Assembly: GCA_031835245.1 (NCBI GenBank) | Contig: JAVKOQ010000277.1 | Location: 1 to 64,000 of the forward strand | Length of the DNA stretch: 64,000 bases | Source of the DNA: Balamuthia mandrillaris | Lineage: Eukaryota; Discosea; Longamoebia; Balamuthiidae | Direction: 5' to 3' | Shown here: positions 47,332-59,111 of the stretch, in pieces | Position numbering within the stretch: the first letter of the stretch is position 1 | Layout: each line of letters starts with the position of its first letter | Made by a program: the position numbers and the translations under genes | The notes under the pieces: generated by a model | What the model was told of the DNA's origin: nothing | The model's database searches: none | The model's input: only the letters and a program-made list of their open reading frames with translations

Positions 47332-50300
47332 ATGATAATCCTGTTTCTGATTGACACGAGCGCCTCCATGAACCAGCGCACTCAACAGGGGATGAGCTTC
47401 CTGGACTGCGCCAAGAGTGCTGTGGAACACTTCTTGAAAATAAGAGGACGGGACACAGTGATCAGAAGCGATAGGTACTTTCTCGTGACGTGCGAGGAGG
47501 GTCCTTCTGCCGTTAAGGTAGTCATGCTTGTCTCCTCTTTGCCTCTTTCTCCAATGCTCCAGTCTGAAGCAGCCTCTCCTTCTGCCTGCTTTACTCAGGT
47601 CGGCTGGAATGACTCTTTTGCCAAGTTTGTAGAGGAAGTCAAGTCGCTTAAGGCCCAAGAATTGTCGTCATTGGGACCAGCATTGAAAAAGAGTTTTGAT
47701 CTCTTGAACCAGTACAGGATACAGACCCCCATCGAGAATTATGGACAGGTAAGCCTACCATGCCTTCCTTCCCGCCTTTCCCAACGCCGTGCACGCCTTT
47801 CTCCCTTGTTGTCTATTATCTGCCTGTGCCCACGTCAATCCTACCAAACAGGGCCGCATTCCATGGTACATCGAACCGGCCGTTATCATACTGCTCACAG
47901 ACGGAGAGGCCCTTACCACCTCCAACGGTGTTCTTAATGCGGTACCTATGTCTTATTGGTGATGTGGAGATGGCATCACTGACCAATTGGAACTAAACAG
48001 CTGACACTGCCGCTAACACCACTGGCTGGATCAGAGCTCACGGCTGAACCATTTCGATGGGACCAACGTCTGTTTACTATTATATTGAAGGCACCCGCAG
48101 CTGTGTCCTCGATGATGGCAAACAAGGATTTGACGCCTCCCCTCTCTCCAAACGCGGCAGCTATGATAGGCCACCACACGTCCATGGCTGAAGTCACTGG
48201 CGGAAAGTGTCAAACAGCAGCAAGCATGAAGGCACTGCTTCAAAGTATTGAGTCAATTGTGCCTAGAATACAGCGAGGTGTAGTTATTAACTTGGAAGTT
48301 CTGCCCATCTCTTCTACAAATGGCTCAAGTAGTGGAATGACTCCTCTTCCCGAGCCCTCTGCTCCGTCCACCACCACCACTAATGCTGGTGCCACTGGCA
48401 CTGACAACTCTTCCCATAGCGACAGTGTTCCTGATTACATGGATGAGAACTTTCACCAACAATCAGACCACATCCTTCCCCTAAGCAAATGCCTTCATAA
48501 GTTGATGTATGTGCGGTCCAATGCAGGGCATTGGCCCATCCCAGAAGGGTTCCTTTGCGATGCCACCACCTCTATTTTGGTACCTCCCTCCATCAATCTT
48601 TGGCTTATCTGTCTGAGGTCGTAGGGGTGCGAGGGCTAACTATCCCTACAGCCACCTAGAAAAGCCCAACCTACCATTCAAGTTAGGCCAGTGGACGCTG
48701 ATCCGTTTATACTCAAAGGATTTCCCTACGACGAATATGAGCTAGAACCCTCCGCTCTAACTGCTTACCTTTGCCATCATAAGCCAAAAGCATGTTGGCA
48801 GGTTTGTGTCCCCTCCCTGCTTATCTGAACGTGCTTGGACAAACCCGAATGTTTTAAATTATTATTATTTGTCATTGACGCTGCCCAATTAAGACCTTTA
48901 TAGCAGGCAGCAGGGGCTCCCACAATCCAGACCCTTTTGGTTTTCTTAGAGTTAAGGCGAGGAAAAACGCTGCACCTAGTGTTTTTCTTGTAGTCCTGCC
49001 TTATAACTATCCAGCACTTTGGCCTCTGCTTGGTATGTACTCTCCTTTGTGTTTGTTTTCGCTTATTTATTGATCTCCTTCGCTCAGATGAGTTGATGAC
49101 ACAGCATAAAAACTCCCCTCCCTCAGCAAAGTGGCGTCAAGATTTTGACAGATATCTACACAATATTCCCCCGTATTATATACCACTCCTGCGCAACGGT
49201 AGGATATTTGCCCTTTAAAACGGTTGCATTTGTCTGAACTTGTTGTTGTCCCTATTCAGCACTAAAAAGGTTAGGTGCTCCAAACGTAATTCCAGACCAT
49301 CTTGATGGCGGTCTTAATTATACCCTCTCATCGTACCTTGAGAAACTGAAGCAACAGGTTCTACCTTCCTCTTGCTTGCTTTCTTTTTGTGGTAAGCTAA
49401 TAAGCAATTTTCTTTTCCTTAGTCCAAGCTAGAAACTGAACAAATCAGAGCAGCAGCAAAACAAACCAAGTCTGGACACCAGTTATTGGTCAAGGTATTT
49501 GCTTTAGAAGTAAGAGAAGCATAGCCAATCTAAAATCTAATCTCGCCAAATCCAGGCAAGCACAATTTCGCCGTTTGATCAAGCCTCAACCGCGAGAAAT
49601 AAGGGAGGCGCCTCGTTGTCTGTTTCAAATTTCCATCAACTATTAAGCACAGGCGGGTATGTAGCTGCAAACTCGAGAGATAATCATACAACACTAAATC
49701 CCTCCGTTTACCGCTTGGCAGTCACTAACATATTGTTGGATTTAGGTCCTACAAGAACCCTACCGAAAAAGATACTCCCGACCAGCCCTTTACTTTCGGG
49801 TACTACACGTTGTTGTTCTTGTCCTTTTTGTTGCTACTGTTGCTCTTCGAACTTACGTTACAATCGCTATCCAGAGATGATACCGTGGATGGAATAAGCA
49901 CCGCAATTTCTGGCACAACCACTGCGGCACTGCCCCCTGGCAGTACCCAATGGCGCAATGCCTTTGATATTGATAGAAGTATATTACTGCAGAGCGTGTC
50001 TAGATTACGCGGGCTCTTATTGCCATCACCTCTGTTGGAAACTGAGGCTGGAGGTAAGTTGCGTATGCGTTTATTTTTATCAGATTGCGGTACCAACGCT
50101 CACCCCCACGTGCTTATTCCGCGTGTTCCCATGTGTTCATGGATCTGCTTTGCAGGCCTCGCTGTCCCCCGTCCTCGCGACGATGGCCTTCAAAAACACT
50201 CTGTGCCCATTGCTCAGATGGGAAATTATCACGAAGTATTAATGAGACAGCAAACCCTGCGGGAAATCGATGAGGATGAGCGCAAAAAGTACAACGTCTT

Positions 50301-50378
50301 CTTTGGAAATCCGTTTGTGCGCAGTGATAAGGTACCTTCTGCAATACTTTTTTTGCCAAAGTCGGTGTGTGTGTGTGT

Positions 50379-50413
<35 letters not shown>

Positions 50414-51783
50414 GCCGACTGGAAGAGATTGGTTTGATTTTCAGAGTAACTTAACCACGTATTGTAGGCAGGAAAAATGGCCAACATGATTGATGCCATA
50501 GATGTGGAAAACTTGTCTTCTGTTCCGGTATGTACTTCTAATAATCATGTGCTGTGATTGCTTACTTACCTACTATCCATACTACTTTAGAAACAAGGTG
50601 TTGCAAGAAGCCGTCCAAAGAAAAGGCCCCTTGACTCACGACAACTCACTGTGTAATAATCTTTTCTGTTATTTTCTGTGCTTATGACTGTTATGCTTAA
50701 TTGTTCTCTCTCGCTCTCTCTCCAGTACGGGCAAGCCAGAAGGTAAGGACGGAGAGGAAGCAAACAAACATATTCTGATTCGCGCAGAGCAGAGTTCCCC
50801 TGAAGAAGGTGGAGAAGTAGAATTTGGCCAAACGGCAATTTCATCATCGAATGTGGAGGGAGAGAAGGCTCCCTCCGCCACTGCTACTACAGAGGAAATG
50901 GGAGAGTGGGACGAGGATACACCAACCTATTCAGAGTTAGCGCTAGCTGATGCCACCTCCACACAAGATGTAGCAGCAGCTGGTGAAGTCCTTCGCAAAA
51001 CTGGACCCGCACCCCAGCAGCAGAAGCCCCAACACGACCAGAAGGATCATGAGCGACAACAACTCGGAGAGGCGACAGAGCCAAAGGAAGTTGAAGAAGG
51101 CAAGGGGAAAAGAGGGGACGAAGCGGCAGAGCACATAAAGGAAGATACACAAGATTCTCTAACAGTTGCAAGCGCTACGTATGATGAACACCGAAGGAAG
51201 CGGCCAAGAGTTTCCAAATACGAAACTGTAACCACATCCTCACCATTATTAACTGCAGAAGGAGAAGAGGCAGCTACACAACCACCAATATCCCGTGAAC
51301 TTTCCCTCATCCTCTCTTTGGTGGGCGGAGAGGAGGGCCTTTCTCCTCTTCGCACTTCAGAGTTTCACCGCAATAATCTTTCCCAACGCCTTTATATCAA
51401 ACAGCTGCTACGGCGTCGTCACACAGGTGCGTTGTCTGTTATTTTTCATCTCTCTCTCTCTCGCTCTCTCTCTCCTCCTCCTCCTCCTCCTCCTCCTCCT
51501 CCTCCTCCTCCTCCTCCTCCTCCTCCTCCTCCTCCTCCCTCCTCCTCCTCCTCCTCCTCCTCCAAAAAATTATGCTAACAAACACAAAGACGCAGCAGAA
51601 GTAATACGGGTAGTGGAGGGAATGAAAGGTGATCCACGAAGCAAAATAGCTTTCATAAGAGGAGAGATAGGGCAGCAAGCTGTTCGGTGGAAGAAAGTAG
51701 GTTGGTTAAAACTTTTTTTGCAACAAGCAGCTATCTCCGGCCTGCTCACGCATGCTGAGGAATCATCAGCCAACCCATCATAA
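47332..51783 (+). CDS. INTS6: Integrator complex subunit 6
   Basis: INTS6 is part of the nuclear Integrator complex, which cleaves nascent RNAs and links PP2A to RNA polymerase II. The first ATG of the frame, 47332, gives the family's N-terminus 'MIILFLIDTSASMNQRTQQG'. A von Willebrand A domain follows, with the MIDAS 'DTSAS' and 'LLTDGE'. Exon 1 is 47332-47517. Downstream blocks match the family: 'SELTAEPFRWDQRLF', 'SMAEVTGGKCQTAASM', 'VVINLEVLP', 'HKLMYVRSNAGHWPIPEGF', 'KWRQDFDRYLHNIPPYYIPL', 'HSVPIAQMGNYHEVLMRQ' and 'FFGNPF'. A Glu-rich linker precedes a C-terminal helical block ('HLSQRLYIKQLL'-like, then 'AAEVIRVVEGMKGDPRSK'). The stop is at 51781-51783. Intron phases in the middle were not all checked. 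Confidence 0.93.
50370..50411 (+). repeat. (GT)n/(GA)n microsatellite in an INTS6 intron
   Basis: GT repeats pass into GA repeats close to the 5' splice site side of the intron. Here the coding strand is purine-rich, unlike most other repeats in the window. Confidence 0.9.
51449..51565 (+). repeat. (TC)n then (CTC)n microsatellite in the last INTS6 intron
   Basis: About 25 bases of (TC)n lead into about 88 bases of (CTC)n, followed by an A run and the acceptor near 51591. In frame it would read as poly-Pro and poly-Ser, but it lies between a GT donor after 51426 and this acceptor, and the flanking exons match the INTS6 C-terminus without it. Confidence 0.88.
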
Positions 51784-52028
51784 GGCTCATGACAGGGTTT
51801 TTATTTGCTTTAGTTGTGAATTTTGTTGTTTATGTTGTACATCAACGCCACTGTCTCTGCTTCATCCTCTCTTACCATTATTGCCCATTAAAGGGGGTCG
51901 CGAAGACGAAAAACCTGTTCGTGCTGTTGCTCTTTGCATCTTCGTCACCCCTTTATCAACATAAATTAATTAATTAGGGTGCTATAGCGGTTGCAATAAA
52001 GCAAAACAGAAGAGAAAGCATTGCTGGG

Positions 52029-54261
52029 ATGGAGGAAGCGGTAGAGGGTGGTAAGTTTACTCTGCGTAAGGTGCGGAGAGGAACGGCGGCGGCCGAAAGG
52101 AGGAAAAGTACCGGCTGTGAGGATTGGGAACAACATTTTTGGCGGCGAAACCGCTGCCGCAACTGTGGAAAGCACAAGTCCTCCCACAACAAGGCCGCTG
52201 AAGACTCCACATTACCACACAGCGCGTCTGCGGAGGCTCTTCTATCTCCACGCTACTCAACGACAGATTTAAACAACCGTACTGGTGCCGTTTCCAACGA
52301 CGGCCTGAATGCCTTCTCTTCTTCCGCCACTGCCGAAGCGGCAACTGTACATAGAAAGTTACCATGCAACCGCTTTGAAGAAACCAGCCATTGGCTTCAG
52401 AGACAAAACACCCTCTACCTAACTACTTCTACGCAAGGTTCTCGTGCAAGCACCAGTGCTATCGCTAGCAGTTCTAGGTCTGCTTCCAACGTTACTGCAA
52501 CGAGAAGCAGCAGCAGCAGCGTTAAAACTCGGCCCTCTTCTTCCTCATCCTCTATCCCCAGTTCGGAAGCTAGAACTACTACCACCAATACTGGTTCTCG
52601 CCGCTTGGGCAAGAAAGCATCGGTCGTTGCAGAAGAGAATCCAACGAAACAGCAAGAATCCTCCTCCTCCTCCTCCGGCGAGACCCTACGCACAGATCAA
52701 GCTGTTGCAGGCTCAGCCCGCAAAAAGTCCAAGAAAGAGGAAAAACGAAGAAATAAAAAGAAGAAGAAAAACGGTTCGGGCAAGTACTCGGGGACCTTTG
52801 CTAGCATTCGCGCTTCTGAGTTGGAATCTCCCAAAGCTACCAAGAAGGCTTCTTGTATGCGGCTACCTATCTTTCTCTGTGTTAAGTTTATATTGAGTTT
52901 GGTATTGGCTAACAGCGTATTTGTTTGGTGGTGGCTATTGTCGTTGTTGTTATTCACGTTGACACTCAAGCATTGCGCCAACTCCGACAAAAACGATCCA
53001 ACACAATGTCCAGCGAGATGAAAACAGAGCTAAAGCAAGTGCTTCCCTTGGCCAGAATGAAGTCAGAGTCCACCTTCCAGCACAGAATCTTGCCACAAAG
53101 CTCAAGGCGACCAAACGATACCGATGCCGAGTCAGAAGAAGGCATGGAAGATGAATGTTTTTCTGGTTCCTCGAGCATCCGTGTGCCAAAGAGGTAATTC
53201 TCCACATACGCCTTTTATAACAATTCATCTTTTTCCTGACTTCTACCCCTAACGTCCTCTGTTGGCGGCTGTATCTGGCTCTGTCTATCAACGTGTTGAA
53301 GATACGCCTCCGTGGCTAAAGAAAACAGCGAGTTGAAGGCTCAAAATGCGCAACTTAAGAGAGCTATGGAGCTGCTACAAGCAAAATGTGATCAGCTTCT
53401 GCTCGAGAAGGTATGCCTTTCTTTGGAATAAGCAGTTTTTCTTTCTTTGCAACATTTATCCTCCCACACTAGCCTTGTTACTAATGCTGTTATTCCAAAA
53501 TTCCACTTCGTTTTCGCTTGCGTTTTGTTTTGTTTGTATGTGCTGACTTGCAGGACTCAATTGTCAAAGAATTGGAGCAATGGAAAAGCCAGGCCAAAGC
53601 TCTCATTGAATCAAAGAAGGAACCCCCCCTCCCTTCCACCAAGCATGCTGATGTTGCACAACTGCAAAACGAGGAAGCCAGAGAAAAGCAACAAGCTGAC
53701 AAGGAAAAAGAACAACCACAAAAAGAGAACGACACAATTCCTCCTCCTCCTGCCCCTGCTCCAACCTCTGCCTTATCTGTTTCCATAAAGGATCAAACCC
53801 CTTTCAACAAACATTTAGCCCGAGCATCGAAAAGGTTTAGCTCCGCCCAATATCGCCACTCCCAAAGAATGTCCCGCCCGTTGGATCTTAGGGCTGAACA
53901 TGAAAAGGGTTTGTTAGTTTGCTTGTGTCGTTAAATTTACAACCCTTATACCTAACCCTTTATTTTTGACTGTATAGAAAACAGAAATAATGTAGCTAAA
54001 GAACTTCTAACCACAGAACGAAACTATGTCAATTGCCTGAATCTCATCATGCAACAATTCCAGCAGCCACTACAAAAAGCAGCTGATGCAGAGAAAGAAG
54101 CTGATCGTTTCATTACTAAAACTGAAGTTAAGTCCCTCTTTTCACAAGTTGAGATCATCAGAGCCTACAACGCTCAACTTTTGGCACGGCTGGAACGCCG
54201 TATGGACGATTGGTCTGATGAGAGCATTATTGGCGACATTTTTATTGAGATGGTAATGCCG

Positions 54262-54299
<38 letters not shown>

Positions 54300-55526
54300 G
54301 CTAATGTCTTCCCTCTATCCTCTTGCAGTCAGCATTTCTCAAGGTGTATGGGGCCTATGTTGCAAATTATGAATCAGCCATGCAAACACTTAGTTCCCTT
54401 AAACAGAAGAGCAAAAAGTTTAGAGAGTTTTTGGAGGTAACGATTTATTTTCTATTCTTGGTTGTGAACAGACGGGGTGGTTAACCTAAAAGTTTTGCTC
54501 ATTCATAGGCTGAAAACCAAAAGAACAACAAGTGCAAGCAATATTTGGGTTGGGAAATTGAGTCTTTCCTGATAACACCAGTGCAACGTATTCCACGCTA
54601 CATTACATTACTGAAGGTTTGTGGATAAGTGTAGCAGAGGGTGAGTGTGTTTGTGATATGCTTATACTCATCCACCAATGTTAGCAATTGTTCAAGTATA
54701 CACCAGAAGGCCATCCCGACTACAACCTGTTGAAAGAAGCTATCAACAAGATAGAAACGGTTGCCAACATCAATGAGAGTAACCACGCGCATACCATAAA
54801 TGCTGCTAAACTTTCCTACTTTCAGAACAAATTGACCGACCAGGTAGCGTGCCTCCTTTGCTTTGTTGTTTGTTTTTTTGTTTTTCTTGTTGTTTGACTA
54901 CCGCCTTTTGTCTCTATTTTGTACCGTCCACTAAACGTGAAATTTGCAAGACCGCCATTCAACTGGTAGAGCCGCACCGTAGATACGTTTGCGATGCTAG
55001 AGCTTGTATCCACCAACTTATCAAATCAAACTCCAAGGCAGGCAAGGCAAAAGCACGGCTGGTGAGAGCCTTACTCTTCAGCGATATAATCATGTTTGCA
55101 AGCATGCCTTCAGTCGTGATCGAGAGCTTGCACAGTAAGGCTGAAAAAGAGGAAGGACAATCCCTTCACTTGCGTGAATGGGATGAAGCACTTCTCCTTT
55201 TGGGACTGGATGCGCAGACAGAAGAAAAAGAGCTCAAGTACAAGTTCCACTTGAGCATAATGGAATGTGACCTCGTTGAAGAGACCCAAGAAGCCATGAA
55301 GGGGAAGGACAAGGAGCACGCCGCAAAGTCCACTCCCTCCTCATCGGAACACAATGGCTCTCTTTTGCTCACTCACAACAACACGACGGGCACGGAAGAC
55401 GTCTGGCGACTGCACTTTGGCAGCGTCACAGAAAACACTCGGTGGCTTTCCGCCTTCAATGCCAGCAAGGCTGCCAAAAAGCAGCAAGTCAAAAGCTTTA
55501 GTTCTGCCCATCTGCTCGTCACCTAA
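52029..55526 (+). CDS. RhoGEF/PH protein with an MPRIP-like zinc motif
   Basis: This second predicted Rho guanine-nucleotide exchange factor starts at 52029. Residues near 30-55 read 'CEDWEQHFWRRNRCRNC' followed by 'GKHKSSH', a C-x2-W/F ... C-x2-C ... H motif like the one at the N-terminus of animal MPRIP, probably zinc-binding. A long Ser/Thr-rich low-complexity region follows, then a coiled coil ('YASVAKENSELKAQNAQLKR', about 53305-53410), a Pro-rich linker, and the DH domain: 'KELLTTERNYVNCLNLIMQQ', 'FLKVYGAYVANYESAMQTL' and 'FLITPVQRIPRYITLLKQL'. A PH domain ends the protein ('KARLVRALLFSDIIMFAS' to 'DVWRLHFGSVTENTRWL'). Stop at 55524-55526. Introns include (TC)n at 54263-54299. Confidence 0.88.
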
Positions 55527-56261
55527 CGAGAAGATTTGCATTGATAAACACACTTTTTTTGTTTGCCATCACCATCAACCCAGCCCCGTCAGGCCTGTGC
55601 TGCACGCGCTCTCCGCGGGCAAGAAAAGTTTTTCGGTACGTTACACACACAAGTCCAATAGTTACGTACAAAACCTGTCCAAATCAGCGCTTTTGACTTG
55701 CCTAAAACATATGTGCCCAAAGAGACCAATCGTTTCCTCCACAATTATTGCATAATTAAATATAGAAAAAATTGACACAACAAAAAAAATGAGGATAACT
55801 TGGCGCCGCCTTAGCCCCCACCCCCGCCCCACAACTACAAAAAAAAAAAACATAAACCAACAAACAAGGCGGGCAGCGGCAGCAGCAGCGGTAAGAAGCA
55901 GGAGTACCGCCACTCGCAATAACAACAACAAGAGGGCTTGTTTATTTTACTGGTACGCTCGGGCTGCTTGCTAACGAGTTATTTGTGGGAGCGAGAGTAT
56001 TGTTGTTGTATTGGGCAGGCGCCGGCCCAAGCGGAGGCGGCGGCGGAGCGTTACCAAGGCCCTTTTCCCCTCTTTACTCCCCGCCCATGTTTAGATGGCG
56101 CCGTTTTCTTGTTGTTATTGCCAGTCTTGGCCATTGTAATGCTGGTTCTAACCTTCACTACAACCACGACCATAACAGTAACCTTGCCGGCATAACAACA
56201 ACCTCACAACCATAACAAGGAGTGATTTCGAAGGAAGGATCAAGAGCAGCAGTGGCGCAGT
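55527..56261. other. Intergenic region with AT-rich then GC-rich parts
   Basis: The first 260 bp are AT-rich 3' flank (55,740-55,800 nearly all A/T). The second half becomes G/C-rich (near 56010-56090) and is the probable promoter and 5' UTR of the F-BAR gene. No other gene was seen. Confidence 0.5.
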
Positions 56262-56862
56262 ATGGCTAAAAAATTCTCAACGGACCTATTGGTTGACGAG
56301 GTACAAACTCATGAGAAACTTCCGTTTCCGCTCTCCCTCTCGCTCCTTGTAGGGACCCATACTAACCGCAACCGCAACTGCCCCCGTCACCCTTTTATTG
56401 TTTATTGGTTGGGTGGTTGTAGGACGGGTTCCCGTTGTACTATTCCCGGCTAGAGGATGACCTCAAATCCCTCTCCGATGTTGGCAGCTTCTTCAAGAAG
56501 TTAGGCGCTATTGAGGCTCGCTACGCCAAGGATGTTCAATCCCTGTGCAAGACAGTCGACCCTAAATTGTGGAAACGAACGGACAAGGAAATAGGGTTTG
56601 TTTGTTTTTTATTCCTTGGTCTTCCCCAACTTCACTTGATTATTTTCTGATCAACAACGTTTTTCTGTCATGTCTACCCCCGAAAACGAGGACAGAACGG
56701 TAAGTAGTTGTTGGCAAACCATTCATGCCGAGCTGGATAAGATAGCCAAGTTACACGAGGACCTTAGCAACAAGGGCAGCAAAGACATCTACGGTGAGGT
56801 GGAGAACTGGTTAAAAGAAAAGGATAAGACCAAGAAGAAGGTATCCCCTATCGCGCATTCTC

Positions 56863-56896
<34 letters not shown>

Positions 56897-58560
56897 GCTC
56901 TCTCTCTCTCTCTCCCCCTCCTCTGCCTTTACAATTGACACTCATTGACATGATATTTATCTTTGTGCTTTTGAAGTTGGTGAAGGATGGTGGCAAACTT
57001 ACTAAGGACATGCATGAAATGATGAGCACACTCAAAAGGGTGCGTGCTGCGCTTTCTCCTCAATATACCTCCCGAATATTACTAAGGAATCTGACTCAAT
57101 TTTTTCCTCCCGTTCTTTGTCGAAAATAGAGCAAAGAAACATACTACAAGCTCCACAAGGACGCAGATAACATGCTTGCAACTTATAACCAGAAAAAGGC
57201 TGACTCAGCAGCCAAACCGAAGGATGTCGAAAAGGTTAGTTGAGCTACACTGAATCATCTTTTGTGACACAGTAGCATCGTCTTACATTTTCCTTCGTTT
57301 TTCTACCCAACTAGTTAAACAAGAAGTCAATTGAGGCTCGGGATAAAGCTAACCACGCTGATGGCAACTACAAGAAAACGTTGGAAAAAGCAAATGCCCA
57401 CCGGGTTAAGTTTTACACCCAAGACATGCCGGCTTTGCTGGACGTACGTATTTTGTCCATATGTCCTTTTGCCTTCCGGCTCTTACTCTTCCTACACTTG
57501 GTTTGTGTAACAATCGTTATACCTGTAGGAGTTCCAAGCTTTCGAGGAACAGAGAACAGGGTTCATAAAGAAGATTGTGGAAGATTATATGACAACCATG
57601 AATCAACTCCCTCCGCTGCTCGCTTCTACCACGGAAACCATCAACAGCTCAGTAGAGGCCATTGATAAACAAGCGGATATTGATACCTTTATTGCAGAAA
57701 ATGCTGCATTGGCTGTTACACCTCCGCCCGCAATTGACTACGAACCATACGACGCCAACGCTCCCACCGATTCGGCTGCAACTTCTTCTGGGGTATTACC
57801 AGCCACTCCAGCAGGTCGTATCCCTGGGATTAAGAGCCGTAAGGGCAAAGATAAGGGCAAAGATAAGCTCGGCAAAACCCAAAAGTCAACAGAGCTCTTA
57901 AGGGTACTTATCAGAGCGCGCCTCATCCTATCTTGTGTTGTTTATATATTTTTAAAATTATTTATGTGCAATGTCTTGTTCTGACTCGTTTCACAGGAGA
58001 GCAAAGGTAACGAGGCGAACGGTGGATTATCTCGGGAAGCAGAGATAGAAGCACGACTGAAGGAATTGAAAGAACAAATAGCCACCGAGGTCAAGTCCAA
58101 GAAAGGACTTGATAAGTTAGTAAAATTTTATGCAACCGACCCCGTTGCACAAAAGAAGGCCCAACAGGAGGCCACCGATCAACAAGCCAAAGTAGACAAG
58201 CTGAAGGAGGAGCAAAAGCAGCTAGAGCAGGAGTTGGAAGGTATACGAGGAAACGCTCATTCCACAGAGGCCACTGATTCTGAAAGCGCCGCTGAACCTT
58301 CTGCTGCCGCCAATAACTCTGTTTCCAAAGAAGACCAACCCGATGCGGAGGAAGAAGATGATGGTGAGTATGTGGAGGTGAAGGCCAAGGCCTTGTTCGA
58401 CTACGATGCTGCCAATGAGACAGAGCTTGGCTTCAAGGCCGGAGATATTCTCACAATCACAGAGCAAGATGAGTCCGGATGGTGGTACGCCGAGCTCAAC
58501 GGAAAGCAGGGCTTCATCCCCAACAATTACGTAGAAGAGCTGGAAGAGAAGGGCGCTTGA
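56262..58560 (+). CDS. F-BAR and SH3 domain protein
   Basis: F-BAR/SH3 proteins bend membranes and recruit actin or dynamin machinery (PACSIN, CIP4/FBP17 and yeast Bzz1 type). The frame starts at 56262 ('MAKKFSTDLLVDE') and an intron leads into 'DGFPLYYSRLEDDLKSLSD', then 'FFKKLGAIEARYAKDVQSL', the typical F-BAR opening. Helical exons follow ('TYYKLHKDADNML', 'ARDKANHADGNYKKTLEK', 'FEEQRTGFIKKIVEDYMTTM'), then a Pro/Ser linker, a further coiled coil (about 58040-58250), an acidic stretch and a C-terminal SH3 domain with 'ALFDYDAANETELGF', 'GWWYAEL' and 'GFIPNNYVEEL'. The stop is at 58558-58560. Six or more short introns, one holding (TC)n. Confidence 0.92.
56856..56921 (+). repeat. (TC)n microsatellite in an F-BAR gene intron
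   Basis: TC repeats with occasional CG steps on the coding strand, between the exon ending 'KDKTKKK' and the one starting 'LVKDGGKL'. Confidence 0.9.
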
Positions 58561-58829
58561 TTCGTCTTTGCCAACACTGGTGGCCACCTTGCAAAGTGGT
58601 GGGGCTCTGATTTCGCCTTTCTCTCCTCCCTCCCTCCCTCCTTTACCTTCCTTGTACAACTTTGACAACAATTTATTTTGTTTATGTGACACCAACCACC
58701 ACCCTGTCTTCATCCATTGTCGTGTCGTTCTCTCGTTTTGCCCTTGCTTGTCCCTTTGTCTTTGTCTTCCATCTCACATGGCGTGCTTGTGGCTAAACCT
58801 CCACTGAAAGTCGCGCAACACAGGCAGCT

Positions 58830-59061
58830 CTATGGGATGCTCATCAGAAGGCATGGCAGAGGAGACGACCAAGAGAAGTACAAACCTTTGCAGAGTGCCT
58901 CGATAGCGTGTTCCGTTAGATAATAATTCTCTCTAAGGTCTAGTTGGGTAAGTCCTTTTAAGTCTGTTTCAGAGAGTGAGTGAGTGAGTGAGTGAGTGAG
59001 TGAGTGAGTGAGTGAGTGAGTGAGAGAGAGAGAGGGAGAGAGAGAGAGGCAGAGAGTGAGT

Positions 59062-59111
<50 letters not shown>

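Noticed and set aside
51449-51578. Poly-Pro/poly-Ser extension of an INTS6 exon
   Set aside because: It is an intronic TC/CTC microsatellite between a GT donor and an AG acceptor; INTS6 homology resumes after it.
58973-59110. Repeat protein encoded by the GAGT/GA arrays
   Set aside because: It lies inside an intron of the LRR gene; the flanking exons join without it.
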